Shown in pieces: positions 1 to 8,657 of a stretch of DNA of 28,307 nt; position 1 is the stretch's first letter, and each line of letters begins with the position of its first letter. The notes under the pieces are model-generated. The model searched no databases. It saw only the letters and a list, made by a program, of their open reading frames with translations, and was not told the DNA's origin. The position numbers were made by a program, and so were the translations under genes. This stretch comes from an uncultured Veillonella sp. (lineage in GTDB: Bacteria; Bacillota; Negativicutes; Veillonellales; Veillonellaceae): positions 1-28,307 of the forward strand of contig CAJZEE010000017.1 of NCBI GenBank assembly GCA_915066865.1, written 5' to 3'.

Positions 1-11
1 CAGAGCTGATC

Positions 12-45
12 GTGCGGTGAGTGCGGACGTGTGCTCTTCCGATCT
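12..45. other. Illumina adapter remnant (assembly artefact)
   Basis: Positions 26-45 read GACGTGTGCTCTTCCGATCT, the 3' part of the standard Illumina TruSeq read-2 adapter. Positions 12-25 align to the upstream adapter bases with roughly 8 of 14 matches, as expected for error-rich read ends. The genome begins at 46, inside a CRISPR repeat. Bases 1-45 are not biological and should be trimmed. Confidence 0.95.
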
Positions 46-404
46 GTACTCTGTAATTTTTCGCTATGATAAAACAGAAGGTGGCCGAGTGGTTGCCGTT
101 AATGGGTTTTAGTACTCTGTAATTTTTCGCTATGATAAAACGCCAAACATATTGCACTAGCCAACACGCATGTTTTAGTACTCTGTAATTTTTCGCTATG
201 ATAAAACTGCGGTTGGAAGTTCCTCATGTGCATTTACGTTTTAGTACTCTGTAATTTTTCGCTATGATAAAACACCATTTAACTTTAAACGCCCATCACA
301 AGGGTTTTAGTACTCTGTAATTTTTCGCTATGATAAAACTTGTCTAAAAGCCTGCAAAAAAACACCTAGTTTTAATACTTTGTGATCGTTGCTGATGATA
401 AATC
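46..404 (+). CRISPR. Type II CRISPR array, 6 repeats (first truncated, last degenerate), 5 spacers
   Basis: The 36-bp repeat starts GTTTTAGTACTCTGTAATTT and ends GCTATGATAAAAC. Full copies lie at 106-141, 172-207, 238-273 and 304-339. A 5'-truncated copy is at 46-75, cut by the adapter junction, and a degenerate copy is at 369-404. Spacers are 76-105, 142-171, 208-237 and 274-303 (30 nt each) and 340-368 (29 nt). The GTTTTAG start is typical of type II repeats and sets the + strand as crRNA sense. The degenerate copy next to cas9 marks the leader-distal end, so the leader and newest spacers lie to the left, outside the contig. The first 14 bases equal the repeat part of the S. aureus Cas9 guide scaffold, from memory. 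Confidence 0.98.
369..404 (+). repeat. Degenerate terminal CRISPR repeat
   Basis: This 36-bp segment aligns without gaps to the consensus repeat at 26 of 36 positions. Mismatches cluster in the centre (GATCGTTGCTG replaces the ATTTTTCGCT region), while the 5' GTTTTA and 3' GATGATAAA ends are kept. Such decay is usual at the trailer end of an array. Its reverse complement would also pair well with the 5' part of the crRNA repeat, but no nexus or terminator hairpin follows on the minus strand. A tracrRNA anti-repeat role is therefore not supported. Confidence 0.85.
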
Positions 405-430
405 TAGAGTAAAAAATAATGATTTTCTGA

Positions 431-458
431 TTGTTATGATTTTATGTATTAATACAAT
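431..458 (+). promoter_or_regulatory. Predicted cas operon promoter
   Basis: TTGTTA (431-436), a 16-bp gap and TACAAT (453-458) lie between the array trailer and cas9. A strong ribosome binding site AGGAGAGGG (470-478) follows, then ATG at 484. The site gives cas9-cas1-cas2-csn2 a promoter separate from the array. Confidence 0.55.
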
Positions 459-483
459 TAATGAATGTTAGGAGAGGGTATAT

Positions 484-3400
484 ATGGGATATATACTAGG
501 ATTAGATATCGGGGTTGCTTCTGTTGGTTATGCAATTATTGATGAAAATTATAATGTCCTAATTAGTGGGGTAAGACTATTTCGTGAGGGTACGGCAGAA
601 GAGAATGTAGCACGCAGGGGATTTAGAAGTAGTCGTAGAAGTATGAGGCGGAGCCGCCATAGATTGGATCGACTAAAAGAAATTTTGTCGAGTGCGCTAG
701 GTGTGAGTGGAAATCAATCTTATACAAATCTCTATGAAATTAGAGTTAGAGGACTTAGTAATAAGCTTTCGCCTGATGAATTGATTGCTGCAATCATTCA
801 ATTGGCTAAACATAGAGGTATATTCTATTTAAGTCCAGAAGATCTTGCAGCTGAGGACGGAAGCAACCAGAGTTCAGCAGATATTATTCGAACTAATGAG
901 AATAAGCTTAAAGATGGAATATATCCATGCCATGTTCAATTAGAAAAGTTGAATAATATGGGAACAGTACGAGGCATTGAAAATAAGTTTACTCATGAAT
1001 CATATCGTAGTGAATTAATTAAGCTCCTTGAAGTTCAATCATCATTTTATCCAAAATTAAAAGAGATAATGGATGAGGTTTTATGTATATATGATTCTAA
1101 ACGTGAATATTATGAGGGACCTGGTAGTTATAAAAGTCCCACACCTTATGGGCGTTACCAATTAGATGAAAGTGGCAATGTCATTAAGATTAATTTGATT
1201 GATAAAATGCGTGGTACGTGTACGTATTTTCCTGATGAATTAAGAGCACCTAAATGGAGCTATAGTGCATGCTTATTTAATTTGTTAAATGATCTAAATA
1301 ATTTAACGATTCAAGGTGTGAAGATAACTGAAGCTCAGAAACAAGAGTTGATTAGTGAGTATGTAAATAAAGGTAAAGCGGTAACGATTCCTGCTATTGC
1401 AAAAGTATGCGGTGTTAAAAAGGAAGATATTTTTGGCTTTAGAATAGATAAGTCGGAAAAACCAATTTTTACAAAATTTGAAGGTTACAATGAGTTATTA
1501 AAAATCGCAAAGTCTGTAAACGAAGAAGATGCAATTGAAGGTAAAAAACAGTTAGTAGATGATATATCTGAGATTCTAACTAAAGAAAAAAGTATAGATG
1601 TGTGTGAAAGAAAATTAGTAGATGATTTAAATTTATCTACTAGTTTAGCCAAAGAAATTGCAAAATCGGGGTGCTTTACTACATATCATTCTTTATCATT
1701 TAAGGCTATTAATTTAATTTTAGATGATTTATTGAAAACTAGTAAAAACCAAATGGAATTATTTATGGAGGCAAGTATAAAACCATATAATCATAAATTT
1801 TCTCAAAATTATAAGTTAAGTGCTAATTTATCTGATTGGATTGTATCACCTGTTGTTAAACGCTCTATTAATGAAACTATTAAGGTATTTAATGCATTGC
1901 GTAAATATCTTAAAAGCCAAAATGGTGATGATACTGAATTTAGTGATGTAGTAGTTGAATTAGCACGAGAAAAGAATAGTCAGGAGAAGAAAGATCTGAT
2001 TAAGAAAATTCAGAAGGCCAATGAGGAAAAACGTTATAAAATTATGGAACTTGTTGAAAACAGGAAACTTATGAGTGCAGAGTTTGAACGTATTAGTTTA
2101 CTGTTAGAGCAGGATTTTAAATGCGCATATTCTTTAGAGCCTATAGAGTTGTCTGATGTGTTTAAAGCAGGTCTTTTAGAAGTTGATCATATTATTCCAT
2201 TATCTATATCTCTAAGTGATGCTCAGTCTAACAAAGTACTTGTCTATCAGAGAGAAAATCAAGCTAAAGGACAACGGTCACCATTCCAATATTTTAGTAG
2301 TGGCAAAGCAAAAATAACTTTTGAAAGATTTAAAGAATATGTTACTAAAAACTTGAATTTTAGTAATGCTAAAAAACGGAATTTATTATATCTTGGGAAT
2401 CCCATTGAGGAGATGAAAGGTTTTATTGACCGTAACTTAGTAGATACACGTTATGCATCTCGTGAAACCTATAATTTATTAAAATCTTTTTTTGATTATC
2501 ATAAGATAAATACCAAGGTTAAAGTTATAAACGGTTCTGCAACAAGTTATTTTAGAAAAAAAGCGTATCTATCAAAAAATAGAGAAGAAACATATGCCCA
2601 TCATGCACAAGATGCTATGATTATTGCTGGTTTTGCTAATACGAAACTGATGAAATTTTTCTCGAAAATAGGTGCTTTTTCTGAAAGTTTGAATAATAAG
2701 GACTCTATTGTAGAGGTAGATGGCAATATTATAAATTCTGAAACGGGCGAGGTACTAGAACAAGAATTATTTAATAAATCCGAGAATGTATCTAACTATA
2801 TTCAGTTTTTAAAACGTATTGAAAGTATAAAACCGTTATATTCTCATAAGGTGGATCGTAAACCTAATAGAGCTTTATATGATCAACAGATAAAAGCGAC
2901 TCGAAGCTTTGTTGAAGATAATAAAGAGGTGACCTATATTATCACTAAATATAGTGATATTTATAATACAGGAACTGGTAATGCTGGAAGCAAACTAAAA
3001 AAAATGATTTTAGAGTCTCCTGATAAATTGTTAATGTATCATCATGATCCTAAAACTTTTGAGATTTTTCTAAAGATTGTAGAACAATATGGAGAAGAAA
3101 GTAATCCTTTTGCCGCTTATAAAGAAGATCATGGACCAATCTGTAAATATTCAAAAAAAGACAATGGTCCAATTATTGAGTCGGTTAAGTTCCGAGAAAA
3201 GCAGTTAGGGGCGCATCGTGTTAATGTAAAACAAGATGGACATAATAAATCGGTATTTTTGAAAATAAAAAGCTTACGTACTGATGTGTACCAAGATGGA
3301 GAAAATTACTTAGTGCTTAATGTGCCATATGATATGGTTAGCTTTGTTAATGGTAGATATATAATTGATCAAGACAAATATTATAAATCAAAACAGGTTC

Positions 3401-3678
3401 AAAAAATTTCTGAGTCTGCTACCTTTGTAACATCTTTATACCGAGGGGATTATATAACTTATGAAGAAAATGGCGAAACAGTAGAATGTATTTTTAAATG
3501 TATTAATAATGAGAAGACTCATAGAATAGAGATCTCTTATGTGAATCGGCCAACCGATAAACAGGTTATGAAGGCTATAAAGACCAGTATTAAAAACTTG
3601 ACTAAATATAATGTTGATGTATTAGGTAATAAATATAAAGTTACGGATGAAAAATTAGAATTTGATGTTACGATTTAA
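484..3678 (+). CDS. cas9: Compact type II-A Cas9 endonuclease
   Basis: RNA-guided DNA endonuclease of 1064 aa, close in size to S. aureus Cas9 (1053 aa) and much shorter than S. pyogenes Cas9. RuvC-I is at the N-terminus (GLDIGVASVG, Asp8). An arginine-rich bridge helix spans about residues 44-68. RuvC-II is VVELAREKN with Glu492. The HNH motif is VDHIIPLS with Asp568-His569, and the third HNH residue is Asn592 in QREN. RuvC-III is YAHHAQDAM with His707 and Asp710. All catalytic residues are present, so both nuclease domains should be active. The C-terminal 250 or so residues would form the wedge and PAM-interacting region; the PAM cannot be read from sequence. ATG 484 has a good ribosome binding site. 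The stop overlaps the earliest possible cas1 ATG, so the genes are translationally close. The gene is visibly more AT-rich than the chromosomal genes after 12 kb, which fits horizontal acquisition. Confidence 0.97.
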   Translation: MGYILGLDIGVASVGYAIIDENYNVLISGVRLFREGTAEENVARRGFRSSRRSMRRSRHRLDRLKEILSSALGVSGNQSYTNLYEIRVRGLSNKLSPDELIAAIIQLAKHRGIFYLSPEDLAAEDGSNQSSADIIRTNENKLKDGIYPCHVQLEKLNNMGTVRGIENKFTHESYRSELIKLLEVQSSFYPKLKEIMDEVLCIYDSKREYYEGPGSYKSPTPYGRYQLDESGNVIKINLIDKMRGTCTYFPDELRAPKWSYSACLFNLLNDLNNLTIQGVKITEAQKQELISEYVNKGKAVTIPAIAKVCGVKKEDIFGFRIDKSEKPIFTKFEGYNELLKIAKSVNEEDAIEGKKQLVDDISEILTKEKSIDVCERKLVDDLNLSTSLAKEIAKSGCFTTYHSLSFKAINLILDDLLKTSKNQMELFMEASIKPYNHKFSQNYKLSANLSDWIVSPVVKRSINETIKVFNALRKYLKSQNGDDTEFSDVVVELAREKNSQEKKDLIKKIQKANEEKRYKIMELVENRKLMSAEFERISLLLEQDFKCAYSLEPIELSDVFKAGLLEVDHIIPLSISLSDAQSNKVLVYQRENQAKGQRSPFQYFSSGKAKITFERFKEYVTKNLNFSNAKKRNLLYLGNPIEEMKGFIDRNLVDTRYASRETYNLLKSFFDYHKINTKVKVINGSATSYFRKKAYLSKNREETYAHHAQDAMIIAGFANTKLMKFFSKIGAFSESLNNKDSIVEVDGNIINSETGEVLEQELFNKSENVSNYIQFLKRIESIKPLYSHKVDRKPNRALYDQQIKATRSFVEDNKEVTYIITKYSDIYNTGTGNAGSKLKKMILESPDKLLMYHHDPKTFEIFLKIVEQYGEESNPFAAYKEDHGPICKYSKKDNGPIIESVKFREKQLGAHRVNVKQDGHNKSVFLKIKSLRTDVYQDGENYLVLNVPYDMVSFVNGRYIIDQDKYYKSKQVQKISESATFVTSLYRGDYITYEENGETVECIFKCINNEKTHRIEISYVNRPTDKQVMKAIKTSIKNLTKYNVDVLGNKYKVTDEKLEFDVTI

Positions 3679-3698
3679 TGTTGCAGGGAGTGCACATT

Positions 3699-4595
3699 AT
3701 GGGTTGGCGAACAATTATTATTGAACAGAGTCAGCAAGTTTCATTACATTTAGACAACTTAAAAATAAAAATGCTTGAAGGGGACTATTTAGTCCCCTTA
3801 CAAGATATTAGTATAGTTATTTTTAATAACTATAAATTAAATGTTACAACGCAACTATTATGTAAGATGAGTCGCTATCAAATTTGTGTAATCATTTGTG
3901 AAAAGAATGGATTACCGTCTGTTGTTATGAATCCTATAGCAGGAAATTATGTAACATTTAAAAATCAAGAAATACAACTGAATATGAATCCATCTAGACC
4001 AGGTGATTTGTGGAAAGCAATTATTGAACGTAAGATAAATAATCAAATGTTTGTTTTAGATCATTATTCATTGTCATTAGATACAATTGAGATAATGGAA
4101 TCTTTAAGAGATACAATTCAGCCGTTTGATACGGAAAATCATGAAGGTATTGCTGCAAAAGTTTATTTTAAAGCTTTATTTGGTATTGATTTTATACGTG
4201 ATAGAGAAGAGGGGGATCCTATCAATAATGCTTTGAATTATGGATACTCTATTATTAGAGCCCTTATGGCAAGAGCATTAGCTGCTAAAGGACTTATATT
4301 ATCAATAGGGATAAAACATCATAATATATATAATCACTTTAATCTCGTTGATGATTGCATGGAAATATATAGGCCCATCATAGATGATTGGGTCTATTCT
4401 TGTATTTATGTGCCTGAAGTTTTGTTTTCAAGAGATATAAAACTTAATTTAATTACTATGCTTTCTGAGCGTACAGTACGTCATCAAAATATATCTTACT
4501 CAATAGCAGATTCAATGAATAGATTTGCAGATAGTCTCGTTAGATGTATGACTGATGATAATGAAGTATTAGATTTACCATTATTAGATATATGA
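3699..4595 (+). CDS. cas1: Cas1 spacer-integration endonuclease
   Basis: Metal-dependent integrase subunit that, with Cas2, inserts new spacers at the leader-proximal repeat. I chose ATG 3699 (298 aa) because GGGAG lies 8 nt upstream and the protein then starts MGWRTIIIEQ, like other type II-A Cas1 proteins. An earlier ATG at 3678, overlapping the cas9 stop, would add seven residues. With this start the conserved glutamate in NHEGIAAKVYFKALFG is Glu149. The histidine motif IKHHN is at 207-208 and the acidic pair in LVDDCMEIYRP is at 218-219, so the catalytic set is complete. Its tail overlaps cas2 by 4 nt (ATGA). Adaptation appears intact at the protein level. Confidence 0.96.
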   Translation: MGWRTIIIEQSQQVSLHLDNLKIKMLEGDYLVPLQDISIVIFNNYKLNVTTQLLCKMSRYQICVIICEKNGLPSVVMNPIAGNYVTFKNQEIQLNMNPSRPGDLWKAIIERKINNQMFVLDHYSLSLDTIEIMESLRDTIQPFDTENHEGIAAKVYFKALFGIDFIRDREEGDPINNALNYGYSIIRALMARALAAKGLILSIGIKHHNIYNHFNLVDDCMEIYRPIIDDWVYSCIYVPEVLFSRDIKLNLITMLSERTVRHQNISYSIADSMNRFADSLVRCMTDDNEVLDLPLLDI

Positions 4596-4936
4596 TATTG
4601 GTGTGTGAAATGAATAGGTACAGAATGGTGAGAGTATTAATAATGTTTGATTTACCTATGGATGATACTGTTGCAGTTCGTCATTACACTCAGTTTAGGA
4701 AGTTTTTGATACGGCAAGGGTATTTTATGATTCAGTATTCTATTTATTGTAAGATTATGCCTAATCGGGATAGTATAAAGTCTCATATTGAATATATTAA
4801 GCGCTATTTACCGCCAGATGGAGCTGTATATGTTTTGCAAGTTACAGAGAAGCAGTATCAAGGTATGAAACTATTAACTGGAAAGAAACAAATTATCGAA
4901 GAGAAGTTAACGATTGATAAAACTATCATTTTCTAG
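4592..4936 (+). CDS. cas2: Cas2 adaptation protein
   Basis: Small ferredoxin-fold protein that forms the central dimer of the Cas1-Cas2 integration complex. The core VRVLIMFDLPMDD carries the family's first beta strand and conserved aspartate, and the length (108-114 aa) is normal. ATG 4592 overlaps the cas1 stop (ATGA), favouring coupled translation. The alternative ATG 4610 gives the more typical start MNRYRMVRVLIMFDLP; neither has a strong ribosome binding site. It is followed 9 nt later by csn2. Confidence 0.93.
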   Translation: MILVCEMNRYRMVRVLIMFDLPMDDTVAVRHYTQFRKFLIRQGYFMIQYSIYCKIMPNRDSIKSHIEYIKRYLPPDGAVYVLQVTEKQYQGMKLLTGKKQIIEEKLTIDKTIIF

Positions 4937-4945
4937 GAGGCGTCT

Positions 4946-5854
4946 ATGAATGGTGAATTGGTATTATCAGGATATAGACTTTTAGAACCAGTCCATATTA
5001 ATTTACAGGCTATAACAATTGTAGTGCCACAAGATGATTTTAGGACTATGCCGGTTATATTTGATTTTATAGAACGATATTTTGATAAAAGGAGATTCTC
5101 CCAACAATACCCATTTAATACATTGAATCTTAATAATAGTGTATGTAGAGATGATGAGTTTGAAATTTTATATATTCCTTCAAGAGTAGATTCAACAGAG
5201 CTTTTTAAGATTGCAAAAAAGAGTTTATTGGGTAAGATAACTGAGAAAATCTATAAAGAAGTTTCAATATCTGAACGGGAAAAATGCTTTAATCAGTTGA
5301 ATTCTGTAATACTTTTGCCAATTAATGAATTGTTATCTCGTTATAATTTAATATGCGAGAGTAATATGAATGATTTTTGGAGTTTTAGTAAGATTATAGA
5401 TGTACTATCTAATGATATGGAAATATATGGTACGTTTGATGAACGATCGCAGTATGATTTGAAATATATGCTGGTAGATTTGTTTGCTGAACTAGATATA
5501 GGAAAGAAGAAGCTACTCCTATTAGATTTACCTGAACAAGGCTTATCAACAGAAGAATTTCACTCTTTGTTAGACTATCTTAATAAAAAATGTTCAAATA
5601 TTGATAATGTTATAGTTTATACGCAATCTAGTGCTATTACTAATATATTTGAGAAGCCCTTATGCTATCATATAGTTAAAGATAATCAAATATGGGGAAT
5701 GGATGATTACGATGAAATTGAAGTTTTATTGCTAGAGGATAGTGGATCTATAAATTTACTGGAGAAAGAGCGCCAATTTATACAAAGTTTGTTTAATCGT
5801 AGTCTATTTGAAACAGAGTATAAAGAAATTAGTGATTTATTTTTTTGTAAATAA
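4946..5854 (+). CDS. csn2: Csn2-like adaptation protein, long divergent form
   Basis: 302 aa, in the position that csn2 holds in type II-A operons. Csn2 forms a DNA-end-binding ring that takes part in spacer acquisition. The C-terminal half contains KKKLLLLDLPEQGLSTEEFH followed by VIVYTQSS, the degenerate P-loop-like arrangement seen in Csn2 (a Walker-B-like strand, then a second hydrophobic strand). I see no clear Walker A. The length exceeds the roughly 220 aa short Csn2 and is nearer the long subfamily. The start has AGGAGG at 4935-4940. No terminator is evident before the next gene, 38 nt on. The family assignment rests on context plus these weak motifs. Confidence 0.8.
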   Translation: MNGELVLSGYRLLEPVHINLQAITIVVPQDDFRTMPVIFDFIERYFDKRRFSQQYPFNTLNLNNSVCRDDEFEILYIPSRVDSTELFKIAKKSLLGKITEKIYKEVSISEREKCFNQLNSVILLPINELLSRYNLICESNMNDFWSFSKIIDVLSNDMEIYGTFDERSQYDLKYMLVDLFAELDIGKKKLLLLDLPEQGLSTEEFHSLLDYLNKKCSNIDNVIVYTQSSAITNIFEKPLCYHIVKDNQIWGMDDYDEIEVLLLEDSGSINLLEKERQFIQSLFNRSLFETEYKEISDLFFCK

Positions 5855-5892
5855 GCTGGAATTATAAAATATAGTAAATAAAGTGAGTATAT

Positions 5893-6723
5893 ATGAGTAT
5901 TTACAATTGGATTCAAGAAAAACTATTTGATGATTACGAAGAATGGCGTTTGAGGTGCCCTGATTATAATCGAAATGGTTTTAATATAGTAGGAATAGAT
6001 AATACCCTAAAGGCTATGCATGATGGATTTTTCATGTATATAGAATTGTATCCACCTCATGCCATCGATGGTTGCACTGCGATGAAAGCGCGTGTAGGAA
6101 AAACACCAGATGCAGTAGATATATTCTTAGACATAGATGGTAAGACGTATCGTATGGCTGATGTAAGTTATCCTGATGCAGTGAAGATGATGCGGGCCTT
6201 TGTGAAAAAACGCAGAGTACCTGATTGTAGTTTATGTGTAGAAGTAGCGTATCTAGATATCGATCAGATGAAACTGACATTTACAGAGTTAGCAACGTTG
6301 TTGCTAGGCGATGCTAAACAAGCTAAATCGTTTATGGCCAAGGCTAAGTTGCGCTCCATGGAAGAATTAGAAGATAGCTGGTGGAACCTCTATGAGAAAC
6401 TAGTCTCTAAAGGATATGCTGTAGAGCTAAGCTGTAAATGTGAACTAGAGGATTTTATTTATTATGTACAGAAGTTAATACGTAACAAGTCTTTAGATAC
6501 TAGTGAAGGTCTAATTATTGATACAGCAGCATTAGATGAAGACCAATGTATTATGGACTGGTGTGCAGATCTTAATTCTAAATGGGAAAACTATACGTTA
6601 GCAGGCATGGATATTGGAACCGATAGCTTTGTGCTCATGGTGCTTTCAAATGAGGAATTCAAAACAGCCCAAGAATTAGCGAAAGAACTATTACATAGAA
6701 TCGATGTAGCTGAACGCTTATGA
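5893..6723 (+). CDS. Hypothetical acidic protein, first gene of immunity-like array
   Basis: 276 aa, soluble, with no signal peptide or membrane segment. I do not recognise a named family. The protein is rich in Asp, Glu and Trp and contains a fairly basic KMMRAFVKKRRVP stretch near residue 100. ATG 5893 follows a modest AAAGTGAG ribosome binding site. It starts the run of nine same-strand genes after csn2, and no terminator separates it from the cas operon. Composition, size and neighbours resemble immunity proteins of polymorphic toxin systems, but that role is inferred from company only. Confidence 0.85.
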   Translation: MSIYNWIQEKLFDDYEEWRLRCPDYNRNGFNIVGIDNTLKAMHDGFFMYIELYPPHAIDGCTAMKARVGKTPDAVDIFLDIDGKTYRMADVSYPDAVKMMRAFVKKRRVPDCSLCVEVAYLDIDQMKLTFTELATLLLGDAKQAKSFMAKAKLRSMEELEDSWWNLYEKLVSKGYAVELSCKCELEDFIYYVQKLIRNKSLDTSEGLIIDTAALDEDQCIMDWCADLNSKWENYTLAGMDIGTDSFVLMVLSNEEFKTAQELAKELLHRIDVAERL

Positions 6724-6774
6724 TATAACAGAAATTATGATGAGTAGCGTGATTATAATGTAGGAGAGAGTCAT

Positions 6775-7590
6775 ATGAGTATTGTACGTCTACCAGAATA
6801 TGAAGCAGAGTTTGAAGCGGAAGAGTTTGAAATCTATGCATTGCCGCGCAGTGATGCGAATGGAGCTAGTCCTTATTTAGAGAAGTACCATAGACCACTA
6901 GTGTCTACCGATGCTATCTTAGATACTCGAACTGGCGTGCTTGACCGTAGCGAAGGCATTTTGACGTGGATTATTGAAGGTTTTGACACTGGTTGGGGGT
7001 ATTCTTTTGAGCCCCATGGTGTTTACAAATTGTTAGTTAAGAAAGCAAAACCTATAGAGGACTTGGGCTACATGCGCCCTTCTTGGAATAATCGCTATTA
7101 TGTGCTTGAGGTGTTAGAGGAACATGCTAAACATAGCGAGCTAGAGGCGTTGTCGGCGTATTTGAAAACTCCTAAATACCTTCATACCGACAAGGGTGAC
7201 TTCCTGTTAAATCGAGAGTATCAATATTACACAGCGAGAATTGATGATTATGCATTCACCCTTGATGTGGATGAGGGCTCTGATGAAAGCTGCACCGTAG
7301 CATTGGCTGCTTTCAATACAATCGATAATTTCAAAGCATTTGAACAACGAATTAGTACCTATATTAGTGAAAAATTGCTAGACCTTGCTAATGATTGGCT
7401 CGACAATGATGACCAAGATCCGATTACATCAGACGTATTTGCCAAGCGTATTATGATGGGCGAATTGGCGTTTCGCAACGATGGCACTATAGAGGTATAT
7501 TATGACGACGATGATATTTTCTGGGGGCACTGTATCATAGTCCATATTGATGCGGATGGGAACCCTATTGATGCAGATATTGCAGGATAA
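6775..7590 (+). CDS. DUF2262 domain protein, putative immunity protein
   Basis: 271 aa. The C-terminal half (about residues 140-262) matches the DUF2262 pattern: a start like YYTARIDDYAFTLDVD, the helix KLLDLANDWLD, the F-x-x-R-I-M segment and the diagnostic end DDDDIFWGHCIIVHID. The N-terminal 110 residues are a separate region containing ILTWIIEGFDTGWGYSFE. DUF2262 proteins are found in bacterial immunity-gene arrays, and their biochemical activity is unknown. The ribosome binding site GGAGAG precedes ATG 6775. It is 51 nt after its neighbour and 20 nt before the next gene, so probably in one operon. Confidence 0.85.
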   Translation: MSIVRLPEYEAEFEAEEFEIYALPRSDANGASPYLEKYHRPLVSTDAILDTRTGVLDRSEGILTWIIEGFDTGWGYSFEPHGVYKLLVKKAKPIEDLGYMRPSWNNRYYVLEVLEEHAKHSELEALSAYLKTPKYLHTDKGDFLLNREYQYYTARIDDYAFTLDVDEGSDESCTVALAAFNTIDNFKAFEQRISTYISEKLLDLANDWLDNDDQDPITSDVFAKRIMMGELAFRNDGTIEVYYDDDDIFWGHCIIVHIDADGNPIDADIAG

Positions 7591-7610
7591 TCAATTAATG
7601 GAGAGTCCTA

Positions 7611-8042
7611 ATGAGAAAATCGGAATTAATGACATTATGGAATGTTGAAAGCTGGTCTGAAGAACCTTATGGTGTTTACTTTGTATCTCGCCGATTGGGT
7701 ACTAATCGTTTAGAGAATGTAGGACAAGCCTTTAAAAAACTTAATATTAGTTGTACCGGTTATACTGAAGATGATGTACTTTCACTATCAATATGGGAGC
7801 AATTATATGTTCAATTAGATGAATTAGACCAACTGGCGAAGAGGCTCATACAAAAGGGAATACCGCAAGAAGAGTCTGTTGTACTAACGCTAACGGATAT
7901 AATGCTGGATAAATCAGGTTGTTACGATGCATTTGCACTAGGCTATGATGTGGGAGAATCCCCAGCAGGACATCTATATGTTTTGGTTCCTTTTGATGAA
8001 AACTTTACGGCTCAACAAGATGTGATATACGAAACCTTATAG
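7611..8042 (+). CDS. Hypothetical protein in immunity-like array
   Basis: 143 aa, acidic and soluble, no family recognised. It starts MRKSELMTLWNVESW after GGAGAG and ends about 70 nt before the next start. The middle has a helical, charged segment (LYVQLDELDQLAKRLIQKG). The surrounding genes suggest an immunity or antitoxin-like role; nothing in the sequence itself proves this. Confidence 0.8.
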   Translation: MRKSELMTLWNVESWSEEPYGVYFVSRRLGTNRLENVGQAFKKLNISCTGYTEDDVLSLSIWEQLYVQLDELDQLAKRLIQKGIPQEESVVLTLTDIMLDKSGCYDAFALGYDVGESPAGHLYVLVPFDENFTAQQDVIYETL

Positions 8043-8113
8043 AGTTGTTTTAAAGTGGTGATACTGGTGTTGTATTCTACCTAAAAATATAAGTGATATG
8101 CAGGAGAGAGACT

Positions 8114-8620
8114 ATGGAAGATATGTATAAATTAGTCAAAGATTTCTTTAGTCATGATATGGATTTAGATGATTTATTTGATTCCGAAGCTATCATCTGG
8201 ATTGACTGGCGCGAGGATGACGAAGGTGTGGTGAACTATTTTAATGACATGATGGATGAGCCTATCGACATTCAAACCGTTAGCAATGGAAAGCAGTATG
8301 GTGACGATATTGTACTACAAAAGGGCAATAAAAAATTGCTAATTCCCTACGGTGATGAGAAAGACCGGGATGTGACTATCAAATATTTCAACGACTTCGT
8401 TAAACCTGATTATGAGGTGCGCTGGTTTGCTGAAAGCCTTGGCGATGATACGCTCGGATTTACCGTGCTTTCAGGGACAGAATGGCTAAAGCTAGAAGAT
8501 GAGTTTGGTGCAGATATAGTTTGTTATTATTTTGTACCTATTGATTTAGAAAGCAACATGTTTAATCTCAGTATGAGCGAGGTTTCTGCGTTGTTAGAAT
8601 TACGAGAAAATAAGAGATGA
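8114..8620 (+). CDS. Hypothetical acidic protein in immunity-like array
   Basis: 168 aa from ATG 8114, chosen because GGAGAG lies 5-10 nt upstream. A GTG at 8093 would add seven residues without a ribosome binding site. The N-terminus MEDMYKLVKDFFSHDMDLDD is strongly acidic. A conserved-looking core reads KLLIPYGDEKDRDVTIKYFN followed by YEVRWFAESLGDDTLGF, and the end holds EWLKLEDEFG. This resembles small proteins often annotated only as hypothetical in immunity arrays; I cannot name the family. Confidence 0.82.
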   Translation: MEDMYKLVKDFFSHDMDLDDLFDSEAIIWIDWREDDEGVVNYFNDMMDEPIDIQTVSNGKQYGDDIVLQKGNKKLLIPYGDEKDRDVTIKYFNDFVKPDYEVRWFAESLGDDTLGFTVLSGTEWLKLEDEFGADIVCYYFVPIDLESNMFNLSMSEVSALLELRENKR

Positions 8621-8657
8621 AATAGAGAGAATAGACGAATCTATAAGAGGTAACAAT

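Noticed and set aside
369..404. Degenerate repeat as the tracrRNA anti-repeat on the minus strand
   Set aside because: It would pair well with the crRNA repeat, but downstream on that strand are the last spacer and the array, with no nexus hairpin or terminator and no promoter evident.
5707..5916. Minus-strand frame across the csn2 end
   Set aside because: It overlaps csn2 and the next gene, with no ribosome binding site or family resemblance.
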